This document shows, in pieces, positions 48,110 to 59,034 of a DNA stretch of 64,000 nt (position 1 is the stretch's first letter; every line of letters starts with the position of its first letter). Made by a program: the position numbers and the translations under genes. Source of the DNA: Polytrichum commune (Eukaryota > Streptophyta > Polytrichopsida > Polytrichales > Polytrichaceae); the NCBI GenBank assembly GCA_950295325.1, contig OX485807.1, positions 9,143,001 to 9,207,000 of the forward strand. Reading direction: 5' to 3'. Below the pieces are notes generated by a model. The model made no database searches, was not told the origin of the DNA, and saw only the letters and a list, made by a program, of their open reading frames with translations.

Positions 48110-48755
48110 CAACCGGAACTTGGGGGTGGTCTCTGCATACCATATACGAACTAACTTGAGTGTAAGAAGGGGTATTGTTTGAGGCTTTCGTGTACTTAAT
48201 ACACATAAGAGAGAGGTATAATTTTTCTCTAGTATGTACTTTGAAAAAGGGCATTAAGAATTTTGAAGTTCACGTGGATGTACAAAATGGGCCCCTAAGG
48301 TTTAGAGGAACAATTGACAATGAATGTATTAGTTTCATCCAACTCATGTTTTCGTCCATTATTGTCACTTGGTAATAGTCCACAATAACTACCATGTCCA
48401 TTCTTGTTAGGGTTTGCTTTTGGGTTCTAAGTTACAAATTGGAGACTTTTGGACAATTCATAGGCTCCCTTGAGTATTGCACTTTAAAATATGCCTAAGT
48501 TATTATGCTCTAGTCTTTGTTTGCTTGATGCAATTGTTAAGTTACATGCTATGGATGAAAAAATGATCAATGTGGTATTCATATGTAATAAGGGCCTAAT
48601 TAAATCCATGTTTATATTTTTTACAGGTAGTGGAGGCATTTATCACATCCAAATGAAAAGCTAAGTATATATACATGAATCCGATTTCTAGCCAACTATT
48701 AGTACGTATACATTTTTTTCTCAATAAAGTTCCCATATATAGGGGGTTTAATTTC
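48110..48755 (+). repeat. Dispersed repeat T, copy 2
   Basis: The partner of 37440-37840 with extra sequence in the middle (about 48240-48625). The flanking parts remain collinear with the first copy, so one copy has gained or lost an internal segment. Confidence 0.6.
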
Positions 48756-49178
48756 ATAGTGACCCATGCACGTCATATCTTCCTGGCCGAATTCAGAGAA
48801 CTTCCCATATAATTATATGCTCTCAAGCTTACTACGGGCTTACAACAATGGCTTGCCCACCTATCCCCCTCTTGGCTAGTCAATAAAACAACCTCACTAT
48901 CCCAACACATGCTTATACAAGGATTTAACACTTGGTACAAATTGACAACCCATTGGACGACATCATGGGGTTCATCACTATTTGAAAACGTAGTCCCAGA
49001 GAGCCTCAAGTCTTTCTTTCAATTAGACCAACAAGTTCACGTTAGCCTCTATCTCACAGAGGCTACCGCACTCCACCACTCTAGAGAATTAACTATTTTG
49101 AAACCATCCTAATGCACTGTCAGTCACATTAGCCTTTTTGGCTTCCCGGGCTTTTAAAATCAATTTTATTTCATATCT

Positions 49179-49235
49179 TTGGGCCGAAATAGTAATGGGA
49201 TGGGTGACCTCCCGGGAAGTCGCGGTGCTGCATCC
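49179..49235 (+). rRNA. 5S rRNA 3'-half fragment
   Basis: The sequence TTGGGCCGAAATAGTAATGG, then GATGGGTGACCTCCCGGGAA and the ending GCTGCATCC match the 3' half of plant 5S rRNA, including the intermediate element and box C of its internal promoter. The 5' half is missing and several bases differ, so it is a relic: either a dispersed 5S pseudogene or the head of a 5S-derived SINE. Confidence 0.8.
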
Positions 49236-50104
49236 ATTTCGTTTAACTCCTTCATCCATCCATCCCCCTTTCAAAGTCCACCCCCGGGGAACCACAATTT
49301 TGAACGTTTGTATACCTTATTTGCCAACCACCATATAATTTTGTGTAGTAATGCGATCTAGTACATCACATTGGTAGTTGGAATTGTCCAAAATTCATGC
49401 ATAAATCCAAATCACACTTAAATCTTAACTACATTTGGTGGGTATGTCAAGGGGAAAAAACATATGTTATACCCAAGTTATTATTCAGATCAATACCATT
49501 TCAATAGCACTCGACGAATTCGCCTAGGTATGAAGATTCTCGCATGGTCTATAGATTCAAATGGCATTGAAAAAGAAACACTATCAAGTTCTCATACCCT
49601 ATTATTAAATATCCATATTTGTGTAATCCTCGTTATAGGGGCAAATCAAGTGAATTTTTTTCTACCACGACTAAATCCAACTTGCTAAGCCAACCATACA
49701 TACCACTCATGTAAATGGGCTCCCAAATTAGGTTAATGTAGCCAAAGGGTTGGTTAAAGCACCCTCTATCTTAATCATTTTAGGATGCAAATAACGTGGG
49801 TCAACAATTGTACATTGGTAACTGCTTTAGAAAGGGTGTCCGTACTCAGCCTCTACATACACTACACTACGTTAACAGACATGGAGCCTTGGCGACGCAA
49901 ATTAAGAGAAGAATTCAAGGCAATCATGAGAGTATTGAAACAGATTGGGTGTCAGTGCAATGTAAGGAAATCTGCTTATATTCTATAAGCAACCAGTCAG
50001 TGAGCATGCATTCGGAATAATGAAGGAATGACGTTGTATTGTATTGTATTCGCTTATTTGTTCCGGAGTTGGATTTTGATTCTCGGAGACTTACAAGTTA
50101 CAAA

Positions 50105-50347
50105 CCAGTGACCAGGGAGATTTTTGGGCATAATTGGTCAAGATTCTAGCTAGTGTTTGCAAGTCCCAACCGGTTAAGTTACATGTTGATGACACCCTTC
50201 GGTTTTCCTTTATTAAATCGGGGTATATTCTTCAAATTCCTCTAAAATGATCGGTACTTTTCCTGCAGTCTTGATGAACTTCAACCGGTTATTTCTCAAA
50301 CTCAACCGGTTTATCTGTAACTAACCGCCGGTTCTCCCCCATCATGG
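50105..50347 (+). repeat. Dispersed AACCGGTT repeat, copy R2
   Basis: This copy lies head-to-tail with the next one (R3); each is preceded by GTTACAAACCAGTG. The two AACCGGTT motifs and the CCTCTAAAATGATCGG block are retained. Confidence 0.85.
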
Positions 50348-50353
50348 TTACAA

Positions 50354-50783
50354 ACCAGTGCCCGGGAAGTGTTTGGGCATGTAGAGTTGGTCGAGATCCG
50401 AGTGATTCTAAATCCTACCAGTTAGGTCCGAGATGACCTTAAACTACCGGATGATGGTGGCGAGATACCCAAATCTCAAGGAAGAGGTTGGCGGTTCGAA
50501 TCCCGGCTGTGAAATCTCCTCTCTACTTGACGGAAAACTTGCCAGGTGGTCAACTGCCTCCTGTGCTTTGGCGTTAGCCTGTCGGCCTTCTGTCTCAAAA
50601 AAAAGAAGAGAATCCAGCCAGTTACATGTTGACATCTTCCGGTTTTGCTTTCATTTCATTTGAGATATATTCTTCTATAGATTCCTCTAAAACAATCAGT
50701 AATTCTTCTGAAGTCTTCAACTTCAACCGGTTATTTCTCAAACTAAACCGGTTCATCCGTAACTAACTGCCGGTTCTTCCCGG
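50354..50783 (+). repeat. Dispersed AACCGGTT repeat, copy R3, split by a SINE
   Basis: The copy starts GTGCCCGGGAAG and ends GCCGGTTCTTCC. The SINE at 50425-50610 interrupts it after CCAGTTA; without the SINE its length agrees with the other copies. Confidence 0.85.
50425..50610 (+). mobile_element. tRNA-derived SINE with A-rich tail
   Basis: A 186-bp insertion has a tRNA-type box B (GGTTCGAATCC, 50493-50503) and a box A-like stretch upstream (TGGTGGCGAGATACC). It ends in an A-rich tail (AAAAAAAAG). It is flanked by a 14-bp duplication, AATCCTACCAGTTA at 50411-50424 and AATCCAGCCAGTTA at 50611-50624, with two differences. Uninterrupted R copies show the empty site. It is transcribed by RNA polymerase III if active. 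Confidence 0.85.
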
Positions 50784-52231
50784 ACATAGGTACAAACTGC
50801 AGCTAACTTTAATAAGTAAGGTAAGTGGGTTATGTGGTCACTCATTTTGGTGGTATATCGCATGGCTTGCAGTTAACAACAGACTCGAAAAAGTGGTGTG
50901 TCACAGTAAAATTGTACTATGGATTCAGAATAAGTGGGACCTGTTCAAGGGGGGGGGGAAGAGGAAGGCTAGACATATTTAGGGGGTAAAAAATTGGGGC
51001 TAAGTTTCATTCATTCACCAATTTAAGCTAGGGTGGCCACCTCCAGTATGTGGCAGGGGACGTGGATGTTGGGTGGGATGTGGGTCCATGTAGCTCTGGG
51101 ACTAGTAGTGTCGTAGGCAAGGCTGGCACCACACGGTTTTTACAGTTGGATTCTGCATACATTAGTTTAAAAATAATAATATAAAAACTCAATCATTTGA
51201 GATCTAGCAAAATCTGGGTTTACGTGGTTCTATTGCAGATGAGTTGAGATTATAGGATAGAGGACCCAATGTCCGCCAATGGTGGTGTTGATTGCCAAAT
51301 GCTGAGTGCTCGAATAAAACCATGATTTAATTCGCAGAGATCGGATTTTTTTGCATCAAAACCCAAAACCCAATACATCGACCGAAAAAAGTTGGGTTTT
51401 TCCCACCCTTGGTCGTAGGAAAGTGACGGGTCAGAGATCCATTTGGCTTAGGTTTTAGACGCTCGCAGATACGCAAGACAGGAATTGCATGTAGCCTTGC
51501 TTCGGAGACTGGCAAATTGTGCCGGTGTTAAAAAAAAATTAATTTTTTGCATAGTCAGGGAGGTTGTGAGCCTTGTTGTGGTGCCATGCTGGTGTGTAAT
51601 GTTTTTTTAAACAATCTGTGTGATTGCTAGTGTTTGTTAGGACACCTTCGAGAGTTGAAGTTGTATCGTAGTCAACCCTAACGGTTTTATAAGTTGCCAA
51701 AGCTCTCATGCAGGTTCTATCTATTTCACCCACCAAATCTCTGGAGCAACATGAGTCCTCGTAACAAATCATGAACTCCCTTTGTAAATGTGCTGGAAGA
51801 AATGTGATGGATGAGAACAAATTGCTTTATGTTCGAATAAAACTCTAGTCAATTGCCTATCTAAAATCTATTGTATCCTAATTGTCAAGCTTGTTACAAA
51901 TGCTATAATACATGATTGGTACATTACTTGATGGTTGTGGTATGTGCTTTTGCTTGGGTTTCTTAGATGGGAGCTACAATATGCATAAATGGGGTAAAAT
52001 GAGATGAGTTTCACTTGGTTGTCTGAGGCGGAGGTTTGCGCGCTTTGTGTCTATGAGAACATGCTTATTGCAACGGTATTGCGGAGTGAGAGCACGGGTG
52101 TCTAAGCCTCAACTCTTTTTTTTTGAAAAACTAAATTATGTACATTTGTACAAGATGATATGTCTTTTTTTGGTGCTGTCTTCTACAAATGTGTTTTGGG
52201 TGGTGCATACTTATTAATAGAAATGCCTTCA

Positions 52232-52267
<36 letters not shown>

Positions 52268-53830
52268 CTAAGTTCAATCATCAACACACTTTGAAGGGCC
52301 TATGTGGTTGTTTAAATAAAAAAAGAATCTTCACTTCTATTTTGGTTGGAATTAAATGGCATTTTCTATAAAAGTATTACAACTACATTGCACAAGACAA
52401 TTCATGAACCTCGAGCATGGCCCAAGAGAGCAGCAAGGAGAAGACCCACAACACGATCAAACCTAAGATTGTACAAATTGACATACAAACAACACATTAT
52501 CAAAGTCCCATCGATCCAAGCAACACAAATCTTGAAAGGTCACATGTCGCAATGGCTAGAGCCACCGGCTCGAGTCCCTCTCAACGCGATTGGAGGCACC
52601 AATTGTAAAGGCAATTTGTTCAATCATGTCACTCCACACCATAACTAGTCAATTGTACCTTCATGAAGGATCTTCACTTTAGAGTCTCATGTATCTTTAC
52701 TCCGATTCTAGAACTTAAAATAACAATGTTCGTGAATTTGCAATTACAAACCGGAGTAGACAATGCCCCAATGAGATCCAACCAAATCAAAGGAAAAAAT
52801 TATCACTTAAGGCATCCTCTTTGATGATAGAGTTGTGCTAATAGAGTGTGTTGAGTGATAGATTTCAATGAGAGTTGTTACTTGTTTTGGTTTGCAATTT
52901 GTATTCTATTTTAAAATACCTACATTTTATTAGTATACTAACGTTGTGATTGTGACGGTCAACGATCATGGCATTAGGGTTCCTCCCCCTAGGAATGTAG
53001 CTCACAATCCAATTAGTATGGAACATGATTAGTCTAATTATATTACTATGACCAATGTTAGTGTGTTGGGTGATCGTATGTGACTCGATAATATCGACCC
53101 TAAGGACATGTCGGTTAATAGCCCTTCAGAGGATCATGATGTGTAAGGTGTTAGTAGCTCCCCTTTAGATTCAATTACAATGTTTCTGAAATACTCTAAT
53201 ATCCTTGTCTTCCTCACTGGCATACACTTTGACGAGGAGAGGATATGACATAATTATGTTGAAACTCCTCATTATCCCTAACCCTAATACCTATTGGCTA
53301 GACCAATAATTGGTCATGTTGGTTGTCTAGCTATGGAGGAGGTAAGAGTCAAGGATCACAAGCACGTTGATAATAATTTGGCTTCACATTATCTTAAATC
53401 TTATAGTTGTGAAAGTCTACACAGGTGAGGAAGATGAGGATAGAGAGTAGAAACATTGAAAATCAAATCATAAGGCGTTCTGTAAGCCAATTGCAACTCC
53501 ATGCTCCCCAAATCTGTGATTTAGTTCACAATCAGTTATAGGTATTGTATGGCATGAGCACTTACAACTACTTCAGGGCACGGGAGCTCGCTCCAGGATG
53601 CACGTGCAAATCTCGTATCAATACCGGACGTAGCCAGAAGATTCATGGGACATGTCGGACTGGTTAATGACCTAGCTAGTGTGGTAGCTGGTGCTACTTG
53701 ATCATACCTTCTTGGTACAGAGGGGGGTGGGCTAGCTAGGGGGGTGTGTATGAGGCTTGCTGTGACCAGTCGAGATTGACACGTCAGTGAGACCTATCCC
53801 AAAATTGGCTATTGGGATCCCACAATCTGA
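50784..53830. other. Intergenic DNA with a TA microsatellite
   Basis: No gene is seen. A TA run lies at about 52234-52262. A block at 52668-52748 is shared with 29570-29665 and 58434-58508. The frame at 52346-52648 is Arg-rich at its start but unassigned. Confidence 0.4.
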
Positions 53831-54055
53831 AGCAGTGTCCGGGGAGAGTTTGGGTGAAATTGGTCGAGATCCAAGTGTTTCCAAGTCCAACCGGTTACAG
53901 GTTGATAATTTTCAGGTTTACTTTAACGATTTAAAAGTTTATTGTAGACATTCCTCTAAAACGAACATTGATTTGACTTAAGCCTTGAACTTGAACCGGT
54001 TATTTCTCAAACCCAACCTGCTCATCTGTGACGAGCAGTTGGATCTCCCTGTTCG
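53831..54055 (+). repeat. Dispersed AACCGGTT repeat, copy R4
   Basis: The GTGTCCGGGGAGAG start, ATTCCTCTAAAACGA centre and GAACCGGTTATTTCTCAAAC end match the other copies. One of the two palindromes is changed to AACCTGCT. Confidence 0.8.
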
Positions 54056-54599
54056 TAATTCTGAAGGACTAGAAAAGTTAAAGTTGCATGGGATGATCAC
54101 AACTAAGGGCACGGAAGTGCCAGGATGGGTGCAAATCCCCTAGGATGTGTTGAGCTGGTTAATGACCCGCAATACCAGGTAGTCATGGATTTCTACCCGA
54201 TACGTACCTTCCTGGGTCGAGGGCGTTGGTTAGGGGACAATTAACTTAGGCGTCTGTCCTCTGAGAAAATCGTTACTCATGGACGATATGTCCCAAAATT
54301 GGCCACGTAGTAGGTACGAATTGGATTTGACATTGAAGTCAAAGTCGCGGTGAGATCAAAACTCACTCAATGATGACATTATTATTGTTTGTTACCACTT
54401 GAGGACCTTGGAAACACCCTCAAAAATGCTTTTTGGGCGATGGAGTGATCATCATGGGCTGCTCATTTGTTCTTATAAGTTAAAAGGGGCAGGCCTCCGC
54501 ACCCTCCTGCCACACCAGTACTGTGACGCCGTCACCACTTTCTTACACTGATTGCGCCGCAAGTCACGCTCATTCGGTGCCGCCCCTCCTCCTCCTTCT

Positions 54600-55860
54600 T
54601 CAGTTGCTCAGAAATCTAAATTCCACATCTTCATCTTGTTGCAGATCATCATCTTCTCTTTAATTCATTCCTTGCACCAGCCTCATAAGGCATTCTGACT
54701 TCAAGTCTAGTAGAACCGGCAAGTGGGGTTATGCCTAGCTATTGTGGTGCTCTGCATTTCGGTGGGGTTTTGGGCCGTCTGGCTAGATCATGAAGTAGTA
54801 CTCTAGCCGCTAATTAAGTTATTTACCATCGTTGACATAAGCTGCAGATGAACCATCAGAGTATAAACTGACTTGATCGACAGACCCCATGTCCAGATTA
54901 AGTAGTCGTGCATCAATCCAGAATGATATATAGTGTTCATCTCTTCTACATTCCAACATTTCCAAACACCAGGTTCATAAATCGTTAATCTTCAAGTCTG
55001 GCCAAGAGGAGTATGCCTGTTGTGGTGCGTTGCATTTCGGTGGAGTTTGGGCCGTCTGCCGAAATCATGAAGTAGTACTCTAGCCGCTAATTAAGTTAGG
55101 CCACAGTCGATCGACATGAGCTCCAAATCAACCATCACTATAAATTGACTTCATCGACCTGAGACCCCATCTGAAGATTAAGTAGTAGTGCATCGATCGA
55201 GAGTGTACTTGTTGTGATCATCCCAGCTTCTACATTCCAGCATTTCCTTTCTGCAGATCTTTTCTTAATTCCTTGCTGCTGCACTTTCATAAATCAGTAT
55301 TCAAGGCTGCAGGCCAAGTGGGCGTAGCCTGGAATGCCTACTGTGATGCTTTGCATTTCGGTGGGGTTTGGGTCGTCTGGCTAGATCATGAAGTAGTACT
55401 CTAGCAGCTAGCCATCTCGATACCATCTGAGCTTTAGAATCATCAGTATAAATTGACTTGATCGACAGACCCATCTGCAGATCATTAGTATAATCCTAGT
55501 GCATCATCCCTATTGCATCAAGAGTACTGTGGTAGCGATCATCTCTACATTCCAGCAATTCCTTGCTGCAGGTGGTTTCTGACTGAGATCCTTGCAGCAG
55601 GTTCACAAATCATTCTTCAGGTGTGGCCAAGTGGGAACCACTTTGCATTCGGGTGGGGTTTGGGTCTGGCTTATAGAAGTCTATATAGTGGGTAAGTCAT
55701 ACAGTTCACGTGAGCTCCGGAATCATCAGAATAAAGTTGACTTGATCGACACACCCAGCTGCAGATTATTAGTAGTGCATCAAGAGTGTTGAAGTGGTCA
55801 TCTCTACATTCCAGCATTTCGTTGGAGCTGCTGCAGCTATAATTAGTCGATGGGAAAGTA
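54600..55860 (+). repeat. Four diverged ~300-bp tandem units upstream of the expansin gene
   Basis: A unit with GCATTTCGGTGGGGTTT recurs at 54754, 55033, 55353 and (as GCATTCGGGTGGGGTTT) 55645. Each is accompanied by TGAAGTAGTACTCTAG, GACTTGATCGACAGAC, a TAGTGCATC block and CTACATTCCAGCATTTC. The array ends about 270 bp before the expansin ATG, so it may be part of its upstream control region. Confidence 0.85.
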
Positions 55861-56132
55861 TACAAGCATGTCTACTGCGCCAGGACTTGATGCTGATGAT
55901 GCTTATGTTGCAGCACCAGCTCAGCTAGTGCCGTCCAGGTGATTTTAGAAATCTCCAGCTCAATTTCTCCTAAGACTTTGATTTTTTCCATTTAATATGA
56001 TGCTGGTCGATCAATGTCTCATCACAAGAATAAAATCTTAGTTTGGGTAGTTTCCTTGATCAAGTTAGATGAGGGAGTGATTGTTTTTGACAGCTATATA
56101 TATACGATTGCGTTGGTGGTGATCTGTGTAGA

Positions 56133-59034
56133 ATGAGGAAGTTGTCAGGCACATGGATTCTCCTTCTAGTTCTCACCGTCCAACTTCTTGGTCAAGTGTC
56201 GGCACAATCAGGCATTGCCCATGCCACCTTCTATGGCGGTGCGGACGCAACAGGCACAAATGGTATTGTGCTTCTTCACAACTTACATCTGTATTGCAGA
56301 GTTTATGTCATGACGTTCGAAGGAAATTATAGCTTTGTTCCTTTGATGCTCTCAATTGGGAAATCAAAAACTGATCACAAACTAGGTAGGCTTCAACTGA
56401 CTGGCAACACCAATGTGGGCTGATGCCAACATAAAGTATTAAGACATTAAGAAATACCTCCCAGCCAAGGGCAAGGTTACGCTCTAGGAGCTTCTCACAT
56501 TGTGTGTTCGGAGAGAGGTACATCATGCCTTAAATTTAGCATTGTGGTAGACTTGCATATTTTTTAGTGACGTAGACCAAGTTTCTAGTGATACAAGTTA
56601 TTGTTTAGGACTCATATGCTTGTACTGTTTAGAACCGTCCCTTGCTTACTTATGCCATTTCTTATGCTCTTTTGAAGTGTTGTTCCAAGTTTCCTAGGCT
56701 TCTTTGATGGCAGTAGCATGTAGGCCTAAATTTGTCAAGTGGTCCCCATTCAACCTCCTTTGGTCTTTATGTAACTTCCCTAGTACTTTTCACGAGCTCT
56801 ACATTATTACTCACCTATTCAGAGAATTTTTATTTGTATTGTTATTGTAACTGATTCAAAGTAGGTGAAAATCCTGAACAATAATATTTTTATTTTGATA
56901 AAAAAAACATTAACGAATTGAGTCCTTGAATCTTTGCAGATGGAGCTTGTGGCTATGCAAATGTTTTCAGCCTGGGTTATGGAACCATGACGGCTGCCTT
57001 GAGCGCCCCCCTCTTCAATGCTGGCATGACTTGCGGTGCATGCTTTGAGTTGCAGTGTGTGAATTCCGAAGCCTGCTATCCTGGGAACCCCAAGCTCATT
57101 GTCACAGCTACCAACCTCTGCCCACAAGGGAGCAATGGTGGATGGTGTGATGCGCCTAAATACCACTTTGACTTAGCTCAACCTGCATTTGCAACAATTG
57201 CCCAGACCAAAAATGGGTGGTTCCCAGTCCAATTTCAGAGGTGAGCATCACTTTCAACATCTCTCTTGTGCTTTGCAAAGATCATTTCATCTATAACCAT
57301 TTCGCGCATGAGGTGGCATATTGGGATCGGGGAAGAGGGTACCTTGCATAGAGCATATCCCTCTCTTCCCCATGCCCTCAACCTAGCTAGGCTGCCGATC
57401 CCCATGATGGGAGAGTCCAGAGTAGAGGGCACCAAAATGATTATGTCTAGTAATCCCTCTTGGCCAAGGTTTACCAAGGTTGTTTCATAACCTTGGGCTT
57501 TTATACATGGCGGACCAATTATGTCCCATAACCAATGTTAGTAGGTGGATGGTTCACTTCTACCGCGAGTCATCATCCACTCCCGGGTACGCAACTCCCA
57601 TATTATATGGTCCTGATTATAATCACTTATAATGCGTTTTAGTCCAATATTGAGTGATACAATTTGTTTTAATGTAGGAAACCCTTGTAGCCCTTCTAAC
57701 AAGGAATCCAAAAATGTAATTATATATAGGAAATGAATATATTTTGAAGCATATAATTGCAATAAAAACCTAATTATATGATTTTTTTTAATACAAGTAC
57801 CATAGGTCAAACTACCCAACTTTTTGGACTTTTTAATAAAATTTTAACATTGTGAATGAATTATAATTTTAATGGGAGGCTTAATAAATATGCAACCTAA
57901 CTTTTTTTTCATCTCATTTTGATATAATTTGATATTATTTTTACAAAAGCCGTCCTCTAAGCTGTTTTAAGTACGATGCCCCCTGCATATAATATGGGAG
58001 TTGCGTACCCGGGCATCCACTCTCCTCTCCGTGGACATGTAGTTCATAAACCCTTGCTCACTCAATGAAGTTGAGTGCAAACCTCTCATTTCAAATCCAG
58101 TCATGTACTTACATCATAGAGAGTGTCCGGTGAGGTGAATGTATAACACTCAAGCTAGTATTGTACCCAAGTAAGTTAGGTAGGTATGTGGGCCTTATGT
58201 GGTCACTCTTCGTAATTGGGACACCCCATTTTCAAGTGGTACGTGACAACGCTTGTACGTAATTAAGAACAAACACTAAAACAATGAGACATATACAATG
58301 TTTTTAACGTGATTAAGAACTAACACTAAAACTTCAAGATGATGACATGAAACAATGAGACATGTATGTATGCATAAAGTGTAGACACCATTTCAAGTTC
58401 AGGAGTGAGAGGGTCCATGTAGTAATAAGAGAGCCTTTTCACATTCACCTCTTATGAAATATTGCATCCGAACTCCAATTTTGAAACTTGAAATGATTTG
58501 CAATTGCTAACCGGACGAGGCGATACTTGATGAGTCGATCCAGCGGCCAGAACTGTGTGAGAAGTTGGAAGTGCTCACAAGAGGGTCAAGACATAGCGTG
58601 GTCACAATCTCCTCTTTCAAAAATGGAGAGGAATCGTGGCAGGAAAACAGGCTTAGATAGGATTGGAAAACCAAGTTTAGCTTGATTGAAGGAACTTACA
58701 ATTCTGATGATTAAACTTTGCGTGTGACAGGGTGAAGTGTATGAAGACAGGAGGCATCAAATTCAACATCAATGGTCACCAGTTCTTCAACTTGGTGCTC
58801 ATTTACAACGTGGGTGGAGCTGGAGATGTGATGGGCGTCAAAATCAAGGGTTCCAATGGAGGGTGGCGTGCGATGAATCGAAACTGGGGCCAGAATTGGG
58901 CCGATATGTCTGACTTGAATGGCCAAGCCCTTTCATTCATGGTCACCGCCTCCGATGGCACCACTCTTGTTGCCAACAATGTTGCCCCAGCTGACTGGAG
59001 GTTTGGCCAAACATTTGAGGGTCCCAACTTCTAG
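56133..59034 (+). CDS. Alpha-expansin, three exons
   Basis: Exons 56133-56262, 56940-57240 and 58731-59034 join with GT-AG borders into 244 residues. Residues 1-24 form a signal peptide (hydrophobic [11 protein letters not shown], cut after VSA). The mature protein has the GH45-like domain with [19 protein letters not shown], a series of Cys, and the HFD motif in [11 protein letters not shown]. The C-terminal CBM63 domain follows ([51 protein letters not shown]). The [13 protein letters not shown] insertion is characteristic of EXPA rather than EXPB. Expansins are secreted and loosen cellulose-xyloglucan contacts during growth. Length and all key residues are normal, so the gene looks functional. 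Intron 2 is long (1.49 kb) because of an inserted MITE. Confidence 0.96.
57582..58013 (-). mobile_element. CCCGGG-terminal MITE, copy B, in expansin intron 2
   Basis: The ends CCCGGGTACGCAACTCCCAT and GAGTTGCGTACCCGGG are inverted repeats. CATCCACT lies on both sides (57574-57581 and 58014-58021). The interior matches copy A (28171-28760) in reverse orientation, for example the ACGGCTTTTGT block near one end and the ATTATAATCA block near the other. It is shorter than copy A by about 160 bp. Confidence 0.92.

Noticed and set aside
56133-56423. Expansin first exon read through to 56423
   Set aside because: The frame after 56262 loses expansin similarity, and a GT donor at 56263 joins in phase with the exon at 56940.
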